Source: CBDCYS01 sp965226245
GTDB lineage: Bacteria; Acidobacteriota; Terriglobia; Bryobacterales; UBA6623
Reading direction: 5' to 3'
Length of the DNA stretch: 64,000 nucleotides
Assembly (NCBI GenBank): GCA_965226245.1
Contig: CBDDCL010000015.1
Coordinates: 2,542,001-2,606,000, forward strand
Part shown: positions 27,386 through 35,630 of the stretch, one piece after another
Position numbering within the stretch: the stretch's first letter is position 1
Layout: the number at the start of each line of letters is the position of its first letter
The notes under the pieces: generated by a model
Told to the model about the DNA's origin: nothing
Databases searched by the model: none
What the model saw: only the letters and a program-made list of their open reading frames with translations
Program-made: the position numbers and the translations under genes

Positions 27386-28138
27386 CTACGGCTGTGGAAC
27401 ACGCACGTCGAAACCCTTCAGTTGTTCAATCACGAAGGCATGCACCTCAGCCAGCGTCTTGAAGGGGCTATTGGAATGCCTCTCCATATCAAAACTCATG
27501 TCCCCCGGTCCCCACGAGATCCAATCCACGCCCGGTTTGACGATATTCCGGACGTTGAGCGCCGCGCGAACGGTCTCGATCTGGAAACCCAGCATCCCCG
27601 TGCCGTTCCACCACGGGGCGTATTTCAGACGGTCCGTCGGCGGCTTTTCTCCAAATCGAAATTGCCCACCCCAGCTCCGGTTCCCTAGAGGAGGGTAATA
27701 GAAGTTGTTGATGGCCTCGTCCGCCGTCTCGACCTCCTCGACGATCGGAACGAGGATCGCAAGGACACCAAGGTCCAAGAACCTGCCCGTCATGTAGGCC
27801 CATCGGGTATGGGGGATGCGGAGTTGCACGCCGGCTCCGAGTTCCTCCGCAAGCTTGCAGAACTTGACCAGGTCCCTTTCGTCCGGCAGGGGCCTGTGCT
27901 GGCCATCCAAGCTGAAGAGGTCCACCTTGCCGTTTTTCGTGATGATCCGCTCGAGCTGGCTGCGGCTGGACTCGACAGGCGCGGAAACCGTTCGGATCGA
28001 TTCGCCCTTATGCATTTTCTCTTTCAGCGATCCGGACTGCGGTTTGAATTGACTCCAGCTCGGGGCTTGACTGAAGGCGGACCGGGCCGCCGCTCCGATT
28101 CCCAGCGCGGCCATGCTAAAAACTCGACGGTTCATCAT
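27386..28138 (-). CDS. HpcH/HpaI aldolase-family protein, exported (Tat-like signal)
   Basis: A 250-aa protein of the class II pyruvate-aldolase/citrate-lyase-beta fold. The N-terminus MMNRRVFSMAALGIGAAARS has a twin-arginine-like motif (NRRVFS) and a hydrophobic segment ending in AFSQA, which suggests folded export. Family features are KLAEELGAGVQLRIPHTR, the metal-binding PIVEEVETADEA, and the active-site stretch YYPPLGNRSWGG. The C-terminus VDWISWGPGDMSFDM corresponds to the conserved 'GPxDLS' loop. Secreted versions are common in acidobacteria; the substrate is unknown. The 3' end abuts the ABC relic from the opposite strand. Confidence 0.8.
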   Translation of the reverse strand: MMNRRVFSMAALGIGAAARSAFSQAPSWSQFKPQSGSLKEKMHKGESIRTVSAPVESSRSQLERIITKNGKVDLFSLDGQHRPLPDERDLVKFCKLAEELGAGVQLRIPHTRWAYMTGRFLDLGVLAILVPIVEEVETADEAINNFYYPPLGNRSWGGQFRFGEKPPTDRLKYAPWWNGTGMLGFQIETVRAALNVRNIVKPGVDWISWGPGDMSFDMERHSNSPFKTLAEVHAFVIEQLKGFDVRVPQP

Positions 28139-28936
28139 CTTTCACCTCCGGGACGCCCGTTACACCCTACCACAGCCTGGCAGCCTGTGAAGATTGGGTA
28201 GCCTCTCAGTTCGACGATAGTGCGATGGTCGAGAATGGTGGCGTGGGCCTTCGGCCCGCGGCATCGGCGTGCGCGCCGACATTTTCCTCGCTGGGGAGAA
28301 TTCGAACAGCGACCGGAGGGCGCCGCCGCGGGCGCAGATGCCGACGTCAGTCAGCCGTTTTCCGGTTTGCCGACTCTACGGACAGGTGACACCGGCCCCT
28401 AAACACTACCCCGTCCAGGCTAGAACGCCTATACCCAGCGGCAGCCCAATGTACGAGAAGGGGACTTTTCGTTCCGTTAAGCCCTGAAATCTGGGTAACT
28501 GCTTTTGTTGGAATATGTTACAGGCTGGCGACCGCCGATTACTGGTGCGAACGCGATTTGAACGAAGCCGCTGCGCGGCAGACGCTTCGCGTGGTAGGAT
28601 TTGGCAGGGCAACTGCCATGCCGCCGATCAGCTTTGGGGCAGCAACGATCTCACCGATCCGCTTTTCGCGTAGCAACAATACCCCATTTGGCAACCCAAT
28701 CCTGATAGAAACCCCATAGAGCAATTGCCCTGCCAAATTAGGGTTGCTTCTTTCAAATCGTTGTATCGCAAGCGTCTAGCTCTCTGGTCGGGCGTAGCTC
28801 TTCCTGCTGGGTCGCCTGCGATACAACACTAAGATTTCACATTAGCTAACCTCGGATCGGACGAGCGCGATGTGGTTCGATTCGGGAGACTTAGTCCTGC
28901 GGGTGGTCAGCTGCCAGTAGGTGACCGCCGGACGGT
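28139..28936. other. Long non-coding stretch with inverted repeats
   Basis: No credible gene was found. It contains a 17-bp inverted repeat pair (28600-28616 and 28721-28737) and an 11-bp pair GTTGTATCGCA / TGCGATACAAC (28760-28770 and 28817-28827). A 65-codon open frame on the minus strand between the first pair lacks homology. These may be remains of a small mobile element. Confidence 0.45.
28600..28737. repeat. Inverted repeat pair bounding a 138-bp segment
   Basis: TTTGGCAGGGCAACTGC at 28600-28616 and GCAATTGCCCTGCCAAA at 28721-28737 are reverse complements with one mismatch. No target duplication was evident at the borders. Confidence 0.6.
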
Positions 28937-30007
28937 CTATGGTTTTGTTTGCGAGGCGAGGGACTGGTGGAAGTCCTCGTACTGGTCGGTGGCGACAAAG
29001 TCGACCCCGCTCGCGATGGCCACCTGCCAGCGGAGACGGGCGGCTTCGAGAGAGCCGAAGCTGTAGCCTTCGAACCAGCCGTTGGTGTTGTCTTCGGGGT
29101 CGTTTCCGTTGAGGGTGTAGAAGCGGATCCAGAGGCCCCGGTTGTGGGCGTGATCGACCAGCGCCTGGAGCCGCGCCCGATCGGCTTCAGTCCATTCGCC
29201 GGCGTTTCTTTGACTGCCTTCCTCTACAAATAGCCAGGGATTATTCCACCAGCGGCGGTAGTTGGTCGCGGGCTCGGAGACGAGTTCGGGAGGCGGAGTG
29301 GTAACGGCTCGTTGAAAGTAGGTTTCGTCACTGGCACCGTCGCGCGCGGGGCCGGTCACGCGGGCCGCACCGAAAAGGCGCAGTTCGCTGCCAGCGGGCA
29401 CGTCGTCGTGAAAGACCTTCTTCTGGCGCTCGGAGTCGCCGGTGAGGACGAGGAGGGGGCCGGGTTCGAGGGGGCTGAGTTCTTCGGTCTTCGGCGCAGT
29501 GGTGAGCCAATCTTCGTATTCGCCGAGGACGCTCCAAATGTAGGCGAGGTGCTCGTCTTCTTCGGTCTTGAAATCGAGGTTGAGCGTGATGACCGGCCAG
29601 CGCGACGACTCGCCGCTGGTGAGCTCCGCCTCCATGAGGGGGCGGATCCGCTCGAGGAAGTACTCGCGCAGGGTTGGCTCGTCGCCGGTTAGAGGCGGGT
29701 CGTGCGCGACTAGGGAGCGGCCTTGACCGGAGGCGGGATCGACGTACCAGCGCAGGTCTTGTTCGATGGCCAGCGGTAAGCCCAGGGCGAGCGCACGGTC
29801 GATCCGGTCGGCCCATTGGCCGTGGTAGGGGTAGCAGTTGTGGGCGTCGAGGAGGGTTCGGGCGCCTGGCTGAAGGGCGGATATCGGGTCTGGCGCAACC
29901 GGCGCCAGGCTAGGGCTAGTGCAGTGGAGTGAGAGTAGGCAGAGCACGGAGACAGCTGCGGCGAGCGGGCCGCTACGCCGCCGGCCGGTTGGTTGCCTTG
30001 GCCGCAT
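28937..30007 (-). CDS. PI-PLC/glycerophosphodiester phosphodiesterase-like lipoprotein
   Basis: A 356-aa exported protein of the PLC-like phosphodiesterase TIM-barrel superfamily. The signal LAAAVSVLCLLSLHC ends in a lipobox-like LSLHC, which suggests a lipoprotein anchored near residue 29. The catalytic strand pattern LLDAHNCYPYHGQWADRIDRAL, then AIEQDLRW and SLVAHDPPLTGDEPTL, matches secreted GDPD/PI-PLC-like proteins with the first active-site His in DAHN and the second in AHDP. C-terminal motifs FYTLNGN and GVDFVATDQYEDF complete the barrel. Probable role: periplasmic hydrolysis of phosphodiesters. Confidence 0.8.
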   Translation of the reverse strand: MRPRQPTGRRRSGPLAAAVSVLCLLSLHCTSPSLAPVAPDPISALQPGARTLLDAHNCYPYHGQWADRIDRALALGLPLAIEQDLRWYVDPASGQGRSLVAHDPPLTGDEPTLREYFLERIRPLMEAELTSGESSRWPVITLNLDFKTEEDEHLAYIWSVLGEYEDWLTTAPKTEELSPLEPGPLLVLTGDSERQKKVFHDDVPAGSELRLFGAARVTGPARDGASDETYFQRAVTTPPPELVSEPATNYRRWWNNPWLFVEEGSQRNAGEWTEADRARLQALVDHAHNRGLWIRFYTLNGNDPEDNTNGWFEGYSFGSLEAARLRWQVAIASGVDFVATDQYEDFHQSLASQTKP

Positions 30008-30419
30008 GACAAAGTTCCATTCTGAATCGAAAGCTCGCGCCGGGGGCAGTCGCCCCTGCGCACGACGGGAAGCGGATGACCGAGCACGTCACCATTGGCG
30101 TGGAAACCGTCTCGGGCGGTATCGGCGTAGATGGGATTCTTTCAGTCCGTGCGCCGCGACAGCTGTCGCGAACAAGCCTTCCGTTGAGCTATCCCATCGT
30201 AGCACCGCCAAGGCCTTGTCAGCCCGGCCTTCGACTTTTCGGACGTTCTGAGGGCCTGAGGCGCCGGTTAGATGGTGTGAACGCGATATCGTTCCTCACA
30301 CAAGTCTGTGCACCAATTCCGGTTCTGGGACCGAACCTGATAATCATCCCTCCGGGGTTTGATGCGGGTGCCTGGGATCCGCTTGGCCGCAACATGATGA
30401 CCGGCACCGGCTATCGCAG
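30008..30419. other. Intergenic region, no feature
   Basis: Between two minus-strand genes. Short open frames are present, but none has a ribosome-binding site or recognisable sequence. Nothing further was identified. Confidence 0.4.
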
Positions 30420-30439
30420 CCACCGCCTTAAGGCGGTGG
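30420..30439 (-). terminator. Terminator hairpin downstream of PQQ-repeat gene
   Basis: CCACCGCCTTAAGGCGGTGG is a perfect 20-base palindrome, three bases after the stop codon of the minus-strand gene at 30443. On the plus strand it is followed by TTTT. It is probably a transcript 3'-end structure; the T-run favours termination of plus-strand transcription, so it may act in both directions. Confidence 0.6.
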
Positions 30440-30442
30440 TTT

Positions 30443-31786
30443 TCACTGCTTCCGCAAACAGTAGAGGTAATCGGCTGTTCGTATGAAAAGCTGATTCCCG
30501 GCCGCCGCGGGACTTGCCAGAGTATGGCTGTCCAGCTTGTTGGTCGCCAGAATCTTGAATTCGTCTCCCGCTAAGAGAACCGTTGTCGTTCCGTCCTCAT
30601 TGGTAGCGTAGATCTTCCCGTCGGCCAGCGTTGGCGATGAGCTATAGACGCCAGGTTCGATGCGCCGGCGGTCCCAAATCACCTCGCCCGATTTCGCGTC
30701 CAAGGCGACAACGATGCCTTTATCTCCCAGCACGTAGATACGTTTCCCGTCGGTCGTCGGCGTCGGGACATCGGCGCCCAAGTTGTTCCGCCAAACGAGA
30801 TTCGTCTTGCTGATATCTCCAGAGCCGCCAGCCCGAAAAGCGATGAACGGCCGTCCCCGCGTGCTCGGTGTGTAGATCATATCGTCGAGAAAAACCGACG
30901 ACGCAATCGTGCGATAGGACCCCTGTCCGTCCGGGTTGAACCCGTTCATGCGCCACAGCTCCTTGCCGCTGTCCAAATCGTGGCCCGTCACGTAATCGCC
31001 GCCGGAGACAACTAACTGTTTCTTGCCGCCAGCATCGGCAATCAGGGGAGTCGAATAGTTGTCGGGGGATTCGTTCCGCGCGTCGGTCCAGCGATTCACT
31101 TTCCACAGCGTTTTGCCGCTGGTCCGGTCCACGGCGAAAACATAGGAAGGGTCGTCGGTCGTCATTCCGTGGAGCACTTGCATGTAAAGCCGGCCCTCGA
31201 ACAGCAGGGGCGAGGAAGCGTATCCGTGATTTTGTCCGAAGCGGCCGTAGTCGTTCTGAATGTTGCGCCGCCAGAGCTGGTTTCCCTTGAAGTCAAAGCA
31301 GGTTAGCGTGCCGGTGCCGGTCATGACCCAGATATGCTTTCCGTCGGTCACCGGCGAAGGTGAAGCCATGTTTTGCTTTCTACTATTGGGGTGGTCGCCG
31401 CTCCCGGTTTCTTTACGCCAGAGAACAGAACCGTCCTTGCGGTTGACGGCCAGCAACAGCAATTTGTCTTTCGGCCCCGAGCCTGGCTCGCCGAAGCCCT
31501 CTTCGGCGGAGGTGACCAGCACGACGTCTTCCCAGATGATCGGCGTGGCCGCGCTCCAGCTCGGCAGCTTGACGCGCCAGGCGACGTTTTCCGTCTCGCT
31601 CCAGGTGACTGGCAGATCTTTGGCCGTTGTGCTCGTGCCATTTGAATGCGGTCCGCGCCACTGCGGCCAGTTCAGGTTGGGATCGGACGCACCCAGGCCG
31701 ATCGAAACCAATAGAAAAATGGCGAAAAACGAACTCAACTTTAGCAATGCGCGCTCCAAAAAAAGAATCCAAAACCATCGTATCAC
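30443..31786 (-). CDS. PQQ-like beta-propeller repeat protein, exported
   Basis: A 447-aa outer-membrane-assembly (BamB)-like or PQQ-repeat protein. After a signal peptide (LSSFFAIFLLVSIGLGAS, following a short N-terminal extension) comes the hallmark NWPQWRGPHSNGTS, then eight-blade propeller repeats such as LLLLAVNRKDGSVLWRKETG, AVDRTSGKTLWKVNR, GHDLDSGKELWRMNG and VVALDAKSGEVIWDRR. The tryptophan at the end of each repeat is conserved. In acidobacteria and planctomycetes such proteins are secreted; the ligand is not known. The initiator could be a start nearer the signal peptide. Confidence 0.88.
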   Translation of the reverse strand: MIRWFWILFLERALLKLSSFFAIFLLVSIGLGASDPNLNWPQWRGPHSNGTSTTAKDLPVTWSETENVAWRVKLPSWSAATPIIWEDVVLVTSAEEGFGEPGSGPKDKLLLLAVNRKDGSVLWRKETGSGDHPNSRKQNMASPSPVTDGKHIWVMTGTGTLTCFDFKGNQLWRRNIQNDYGRFGQNHGYASSPLLFEGRLYMQVLHGMTTDDPSYVFAVDRTSGKTLWKVNRWTDARNESPDNYSTPLIADAGGKKQLVVSGGDYVTGHDLDSGKELWRMNGFNPDGQGSYRTIASSVFLDDMIYTPSTRGRPFIAFRAGGSGDISKTNLVWRNNLGADVPTPTTDGKRIYVLGDKGIVVALDAKSGEVIWDRRRIEPGVYSSSPTLADGKIYATNEDGTTTVLLAGDEFKILATNKLDSHTLASPAAAGNQLFIRTADYLYCLRKQ

Positions 31787-32159
31787 AGGGCTAACTGAGA
31801 GTTGTCACCGAGAGTTGTCCAGTGCAAGATGACTCTGTGGGAAGATTTGGGACAGCTCGTCGAACTCCGGGTTAGAGTTCGGCGGGGAAGATTTGGGGCA
31901 GGGGCCGGGAGGCTTGTGCCGCAGACTCCGCCCCGCTCGACGCTCCTGTTCGTCTAGGAATTTCTCATCTCAAACGGATTCCCCGCTCGGGTCGACGCCC
32001 GATTTTCCCGGTCCCCGACTTTCTCAATCGCGAGTTCCCTCCCGTCCTTCCCAAGGAGTTCAGTTTTGTCTTTTGGATGATCCCTTTAGGGTCTTGTTAA
32101 ACTGGAGACCGAAAGTTTCGCGGGCAACCGACATCGTTCATTCAACATCGTTCATTCCA
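31787..32159. other. Upstream region of acetolactate synthase gene
   Basis: No gene was found; an open frame continues upstream from the synthase but lacks homology. It contains two near-identical 17-mers, GGGAAGATTTGGGACAG (31839-31855) and GGGAAGATTTGGGGCAG (31885-31901), and a repeated GAGAGTTGTC (around 31795 and 31811). These are possible regulator sites; no promoter was assigned. Confidence 0.4.
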
Positions 32160-33812
32160 ATGAAAACCTCTGATCTATTTGTGAAGTGTCTGGAAGAAGA
32201 AGGCATCGAGTACATCTTCGGCGTGCCTGGGGAGGAGAACGCGGATTTCGTCATGTCGCTGGCGGAGTCGGACAAGATCCGATTCATTCTCACCCGGCAC
32301 GAGCAAGGGGCGGCCTTCATGGCCGAGGTCTACGGGCGTCTCACCGGCAATCCGGCCGGCTGTCTGGGCACGCTGGGACCGGGGGCGGCCAACCTCATCA
32401 CGGGAGTGGCTGATTCCAACATGGATCGCGCGCCCATGCTGGTGCTGACCGGGCAGGGTTCCTCGCAACGGTTGCACAAAGAATCGCACCAAATCATGGA
32501 CGTGGTGGCGATGTTCAGGCCGGTCACGAAGTGGGCTACCAGCATTCTGCATCCCAACACGATTCCGGAGGTAGTGCGAAAAGCAGTCCGGCTGGCGCGT
32601 ACGGAGAAGCCCGGCGCTGTCCACATCGAGCTTCCCGAAGACATTGCCAAGGCGGAGGCGGCTACCCACCCCTTGAAACCGAAGCGTTTCCGCCGGTCAG
32701 TCCCGGACGACAAGATCGTTGACCGTGCGTTCGAGCAATTGAAGAAGGCGAAAAGGCCGGTCATCCTGGCCGGCAACGGCGCCATCCGCAAACGCGCCAG
32801 CAAGCAGCTCCGGCGGTTTTGCGAGCGCACGGGCGTCGGCGTAATCAGCACCTTCATGGCCAAGGGCTGTGTCGACATGGACGCCGAATACTGTCTTTAC
32901 ACCATCGGACTGGGATCCAAAGATCGAGTGTCCCTTGCGATCGATAACGCCGATCTGGTGATGACGCTGGGCTTCGACATGGTCGAGTACCACCCGCGGC
33001 TTTGGAACCCGAAAGGAGACAAATCGATTATTCACGCCGATTTCCTGCCCGCTGAGATCGACGCGAACTATCATCCGGAGGTCGAGCTCATCGGCGATCT
33101 GGCACACGCCTTGTGGATGTTCAACGAGCGGCTCGATCATCACGGGCTGCCGGAATTTGATCTTTCGTATCAGCGCAAGATCCGTGCGGAGATGACGGCC
33201 GAGTTAGATGAATATACGAACGACGACACGGAGGGCGCCGTCCGGCCGCAAAAAGCGGTATGGGACGCGCGCCAAGTGCTTGGCCCTTCAGACATCTTGT
33301 TGTCTGACGTGGGAGCGCACAAGATGTGGATCGCGCGGCACTACCATTGCCACGAACCGAACACCTGCCTGATTCCGAATGGTTTTTGCTCGATGGGTTT
33401 CGCACTGCCGGGCGCGATCGCGGCGAACCTTGTCTTTCCCGATCGGCGTATTCTGGCGATCGCCAGCGATGGCGGCTTTCTGATGAACGTGCAAGAGATG
33501 GAGACCGCGCGGCGCTTGAACAGCAATCTGGTCGTCTTGCTCTGGGAGGACGGCGGCTACGGGCTCATCGCCTGGAAACAGGAAAACCAGTTCGGGCGCA
33601 GTACGGACCTGGCCTTCGGGAATCCTGACTGGCTCGAACTGGCGCATTCCTTCGGCTGGCAGGGCCACCGGGTAGAGCGCAGTGTGGAATTGAAAGATAC
33701 GCTGGAGAAAGCGTTCTTGGAACAAGGCCCCAGCTTGGTCGTCATCCCGATTGATTATCGCGAGAATCAGTTGCTCACCAAGAAGCTGGGCGAGATCACC
33801 GCGACGATTTAG
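32160..33812 (+). CDS. Acetolactate synthase large-subunit-like ThDP enzyme (AlsS-like)
   Basis: A 550-aa thiamine-diphosphate enzyme. It is expected to condense two pyruvates to acetolactate, for acetoin formation or branched-chain amino acids. The ATG at 32160 (MKTSDLFVKCLEEEGIEYIFG) starts the homology; the frame is open from 31893. The catalytic Glu lies in TRHEQGAAFMAEVYGR, the FAD/oxidase-like middle domain is present, and the ThDP site is SDGGFLMNVQEMETA, where the usual first Gly of GDG is Ser. No small regulatory subunit (ilvN/ilvH) is adjacent, which fits a catabolic AlsS-type enzyme. Related ThDP enzymes of other specificity cannot be excluded. Confidence 0.85.
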   Translation: MKTSDLFVKCLEEEGIEYIFGVPGEENADFVMSLAESDKIRFILTRHEQGAAFMAEVYGRLTGNPAGCLGTLGPGAANLITGVADSNMDRAPMLVLTGQGSSQRLHKESHQIMDVVAMFRPVTKWATSILHPNTIPEVVRKAVRLARTEKPGAVHIELPEDIAKAEAATHPLKPKRFRRSVPDDKIVDRAFEQLKKAKRPVILAGNGAIRKRASKQLRRFCERTGVGVISTFMAKGCVDMDAEYCLYTIGLGSKDRVSLAIDNADLVMTLGFDMVEYHPRLWNPKGDKSIIHADFLPAEIDANYHPEVELIGDLAHALWMFNERLDHHGLPEFDLSYQRKIRAEMTAELDEYTNDDTEGAVRPQKAVWDARQVLGPSDILLSDVGAHKMWIARHYHCHEPNTCLIPNGFCSMGFALPGAIAANLVFPDRRILAIASDGGFLMNVQEMETARRLNSNLVVLLWEDGGYGLIAWKQENQFGRSTDLAFGNPDWLELAHSFGWQGHRVERSVELKDTLEKAFLEQGPSLVVIPIDYRENQLLTKKLGEITATI

Positions 33813-33950
33813 CGCTCCCCCGCGAAAAGTTCGCACAAATACCCCACGGATCGTCGAGCAGCTTCAGCGGCGTTTAAGCGGCTTGCTCAAAAGTTAGGCC
33901 GGTCGCTTTACGAAATGGTGGTTGTTTCCCTCCTACAAATGCGCCCGCCA

Positions 33951-34195
33951 ATGAGAATGCTTCTCGCCGTTACGACACTGGGCTGCACGCTGCTGTTTGA
34001 AACCTGCGGCGAGCCGGAGAGCCCGGCCGGCCCGCAGCCGCGAGACGAAGGCCGCATCCGGCCCCGGCCCGAGAACCCTCGATACCGGGAGTACAAAGGC
34101 GAAGCGGTCCTTCTGCTGGGCGCCACGGCGGACGACAATCTCTTCCAGTGGCCCCGTGACCGTTTGGCCGGGCACCTCGACTTGCTGGCCGCTGG
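33951..34195 (+). pseudogene. 5' fragment of a putative glycoside-hydrolase-like lipoprotein gene
   Basis: The fragment begins with a lipoprotein-type signal (MRMLLAVTTLGCTLLFETCG) and continues RPRPENPRYREYKGEAVLLLGA...DNLFQW, then GHLDLLAAGG. Acidobacterial and planctomycete secreted glycosidase-like proteins (DUF4038-type) start this way and normally continue with several hundred residues ('GGNYIRNT...'). Here the match stops abruptly near 34195, where sequence that reads as a transposase start on the other strand takes over. Only the first 80 codons or so remain. Confidence 0.55.
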
Positions 34196-34196
34196 C

Positions 34197-34259
34197 GGCG
34201 AGAAACTCGCGCATCTCGGCCAGGGTGAGACGTTCGGCATGCTGCATGGTGACTTGCAT
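34197..34259 (-). pseudogene. N-terminal fragment of a transposase/integrase gene
   Basis: On the minus strand the codons MQHAERLTLAEMREFLAAS resemble the start of a class of IS transposases that begin 'MQ-x-AERLTL-x-x-(I/M)-x-x-FL-x-AS'. The frame then runs into the oppositely oriented glycosidase fragment and loses similarity. It is about 20 codons long and most likely an IS end left after a deletion. The call rests on a short match. Confidence 0.35.
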
Positions 34260-34536
34260 TCACTAGGTAATTTTCTGCAAGGAACCATTTAACTACTTGA
34301 AATTAAACTACTTACTGTGAAAGTATACGGTGGGTTTGTCTGTCAAATAGGGTTGGTGTCAACCTAGTGTCAACATGCGCCCTCTCGCCGCCGCCTCGCT
34401 TCGGACCAATACTTGTCGAGCAGGACGTGAAATTTTGGGATTTAGAGGGGCTTAACAGCCTGGGCCGGTGGGCCGTCCGGTCTTGGTCACTTTGCGAGGG
34501 GGTAGACCGGTCATGGAGGAGAAAGGTGAATAGGGG

Positions 34537-34589
34537 ACATAAAGGACGTTATGTACCCTTTAGTACCTACATCATGAGATTCGTGTCAA
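34537..34589 (-). promoter_or_regulatory. Promoter plus palindromic operator, copy 1 (minus strand)
   Basis: On the minus strand TTGACA (34584-34589), a 17-base spacer and GTACTA (34561-34566) are followed 6 bases later by the palindrome ACATAACGTCCTTTATGT (34537-34554). The same 18-mer, in either orientation, lies just downstream of TTGACA/TACC(A/C)T promoters at 53511-53563 and 54303-54355, on either side of a merR gene. The repeated arrangement suggests a shared repressor or recombinase site. No intact gene follows here. Confidence 0.6.
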
Positions 34590-34667
34590 ACGGGGCAGAA
34601 AATTCGGGAACCAGTTTCAGAGCCCCAACCGTCAGGAGGGGTTAGCCGCTTCGACGCGCCTCATCCG
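34561..34667 (-). repeat. Dispersed repeat, copy B
   Basis: The reverse complement of this stretch matches 5988-6096 over about 110 bases with few gaps. It covers the promoter-like element described for 34537-34589 and extends into the first 77-bp tandem unit. Confidence 0.75.
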
Positions 34668-34790
34668 ACAGCGCCCACGCTCCCCCTTTTGGTTGCGGCT
34701 CGTCCGCGTCAGGGAGGGGTTAGCCGCTTCGACCCGCCGAATCCGACAGCGGCCACGCTCCCTCTTTGGTTGCGGCTCGTCCGCGTTAGG
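34631..34790. repeat. Tandem repeat of 77 bp, two units plus start of a third
   Basis: Unit 1 (34631-34707) and unit 2 (34708-34783) share GTCAGG(GA)GGGGTTAGCCGC, TTCGAC.CGCC, ATCCGACAGCG.CCACGCTCC and GGTTGCGGCTCGTCCGC. A third unit begins (GTTAGGG) and stops at 34790. The array lies between two minus-strand promoter-like sequences. Confidence 0.8.
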
Positions 34791-34815
34791 GTAACAGGCT
34801 GACGGGGGGTGTCAA
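34788..34815 (-). promoter_or_regulatory. Promoter-like element reading into the 77-bp repeat array
   Basis: On the minus strand TTGACA (34810-34815), 16 bases, TACCCT (34788-34793). The layout and the C-rich spacer match those at 53511 and 54303. Transcription would enter the tandem repeats and then the second promoter at 34589. No protein gene follows, so a non-coding transcript or a relic is possible. Confidence 0.5.
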
Positions 34816-34908
34816 GGAGGGTTGTCCACAGACCAAAGTCCTGCTCGTTCGTGCGCCCGCAGTTCCTTAGCTAAGCTAGGCCAATCGTTGCCCTCCGCGC
34901 GGGCGGAC

Positions 34909-35283
34909 TCAAAGTTCACTGTAGAGACTATCGGAGACAATCTTGCGGATTTCGTCCAGACCCTTGAGCCAGGTCTGGAACTCTGCGTTGTCGGCAAGCT
35001 TGGCACTTTCTGCTGCGAAGGCCTGAATGTTCTCGTACTCGATCGATACGACGATCGAGCCGATGTCGGAACCCGCAAAATCGGCCCGCCAGGTTCGAAG
35101 CACGCCCGGGCTGCCTGCCTTTTTCAAGATCGCCTTGCCCCGCTCTATTCGCTCGAGGTACCCGGCAACATCGTCGGTTTGAACCACCACGACTCTGAGC
35201 ACGGTATCCGCAGCGATCGCGGGCGTCGATGCCACGAACAGCAGCACCAAGGCGACGAGGCTCAAGCTGATTTTGGTTTTCAT
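34909..35283 (-). CDS. Small exported protein, dimeric alpha/beta-barrel-like
   Basis: A 124-aa secreted protein with a clear signal peptide (MKTKISLSLVALVLLFVAST ending AIAA). The mature part begins DTVLRVVVVQTDDVAGYLERIERGKAILKKAG and includes GSIVVSIEYENIQAFAAESAKLADNAEF, a strand-helix pattern like small ferredoxin-fold ABM/NIPSNAP-type proteins. A ribosome-binding site GAGGAAAC precedes the ATG. Function unknown; it faces a Tn3 relic on the other strand. Confidence 0.7.
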   Translation of the reverse strand: MKTKISLSLVALVLLFVASTPAIAADTVLRVVVVQTDDVAGYLERIERGKAILKKAGSPGVLRTWRADFAGSDIGSIVVSIEYENIQAFAAESAKLADNAEFQTWLKGLDEIRKIVSDSLYSEL

Positions 35284-35449
35284 AAGTTTCCTCCTCAGGG
35301 AAGACTTTCCATTGGGCCAGGATTTCTATTTTGGTCCTGGCACGGCCACAGTATACACCCGCGCTGCTCCGCAAGGCTCGTGGCGCAACTCTCACCGATG
35401 CGATGCAGAAAGTCGAAGTCTTCCGGTTGCGCGAGCTTCTGCGCGCGGG

Positions 35450-35623
35450 CAGACAATATCCGACGAGACGCTCACCCACCTCTCACCGCTCAAGTGGGAG
35501 CACATCAACCTGACCGGCGGCTATATCTGGCGCGCCAGAGCCGCGCACTTGCGCAGGGGAAGTAACGATTTTTTCCGTTTTCTGAGACGACCTCAAAAGG
35601 CAATCAAAAAACCGCCCCCGTAG
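35450..35623 (+). pseudogene. Tn3-family transposase, C-terminal remnant
   Basis: The last part of a Tn3 transposase is recognisable: ISDETLTHLSPLKWEHINLTGGYIW, corresponding to the family's C-terminal 'LSPLGWEHINLTGDYxW', then a divergent tail ending in a stop at 35621-35623 inside a terminator hairpin. The catalytic core is missing. The sequence before 35450 does not align. A resolvase fragment from the same type of transposon is at 53120-53470. Confidence 0.75.
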
Positions 35624-35630
35624 GGCGGTT
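35606..35630 (-). terminator. Rho-independent terminator (minus strand), shared sequence
   Basis: On the minus strand AACCGCCC-TACGG-GGGCGGTT followed by TTTTGATTG forms a strong terminator. Surrounding bases (GTGCC.TCAGACC before, TTTTTTGATTG after) match those at 53605-53648, so the terminator is part of a dispersed repeat. Confidence 0.8.

Noticed and set aside
28539..28736. 65-codon minus-strand frame inside the inverted repeat
   Set aside because: No start signal or homology; part of it is the inverted repeat itself.
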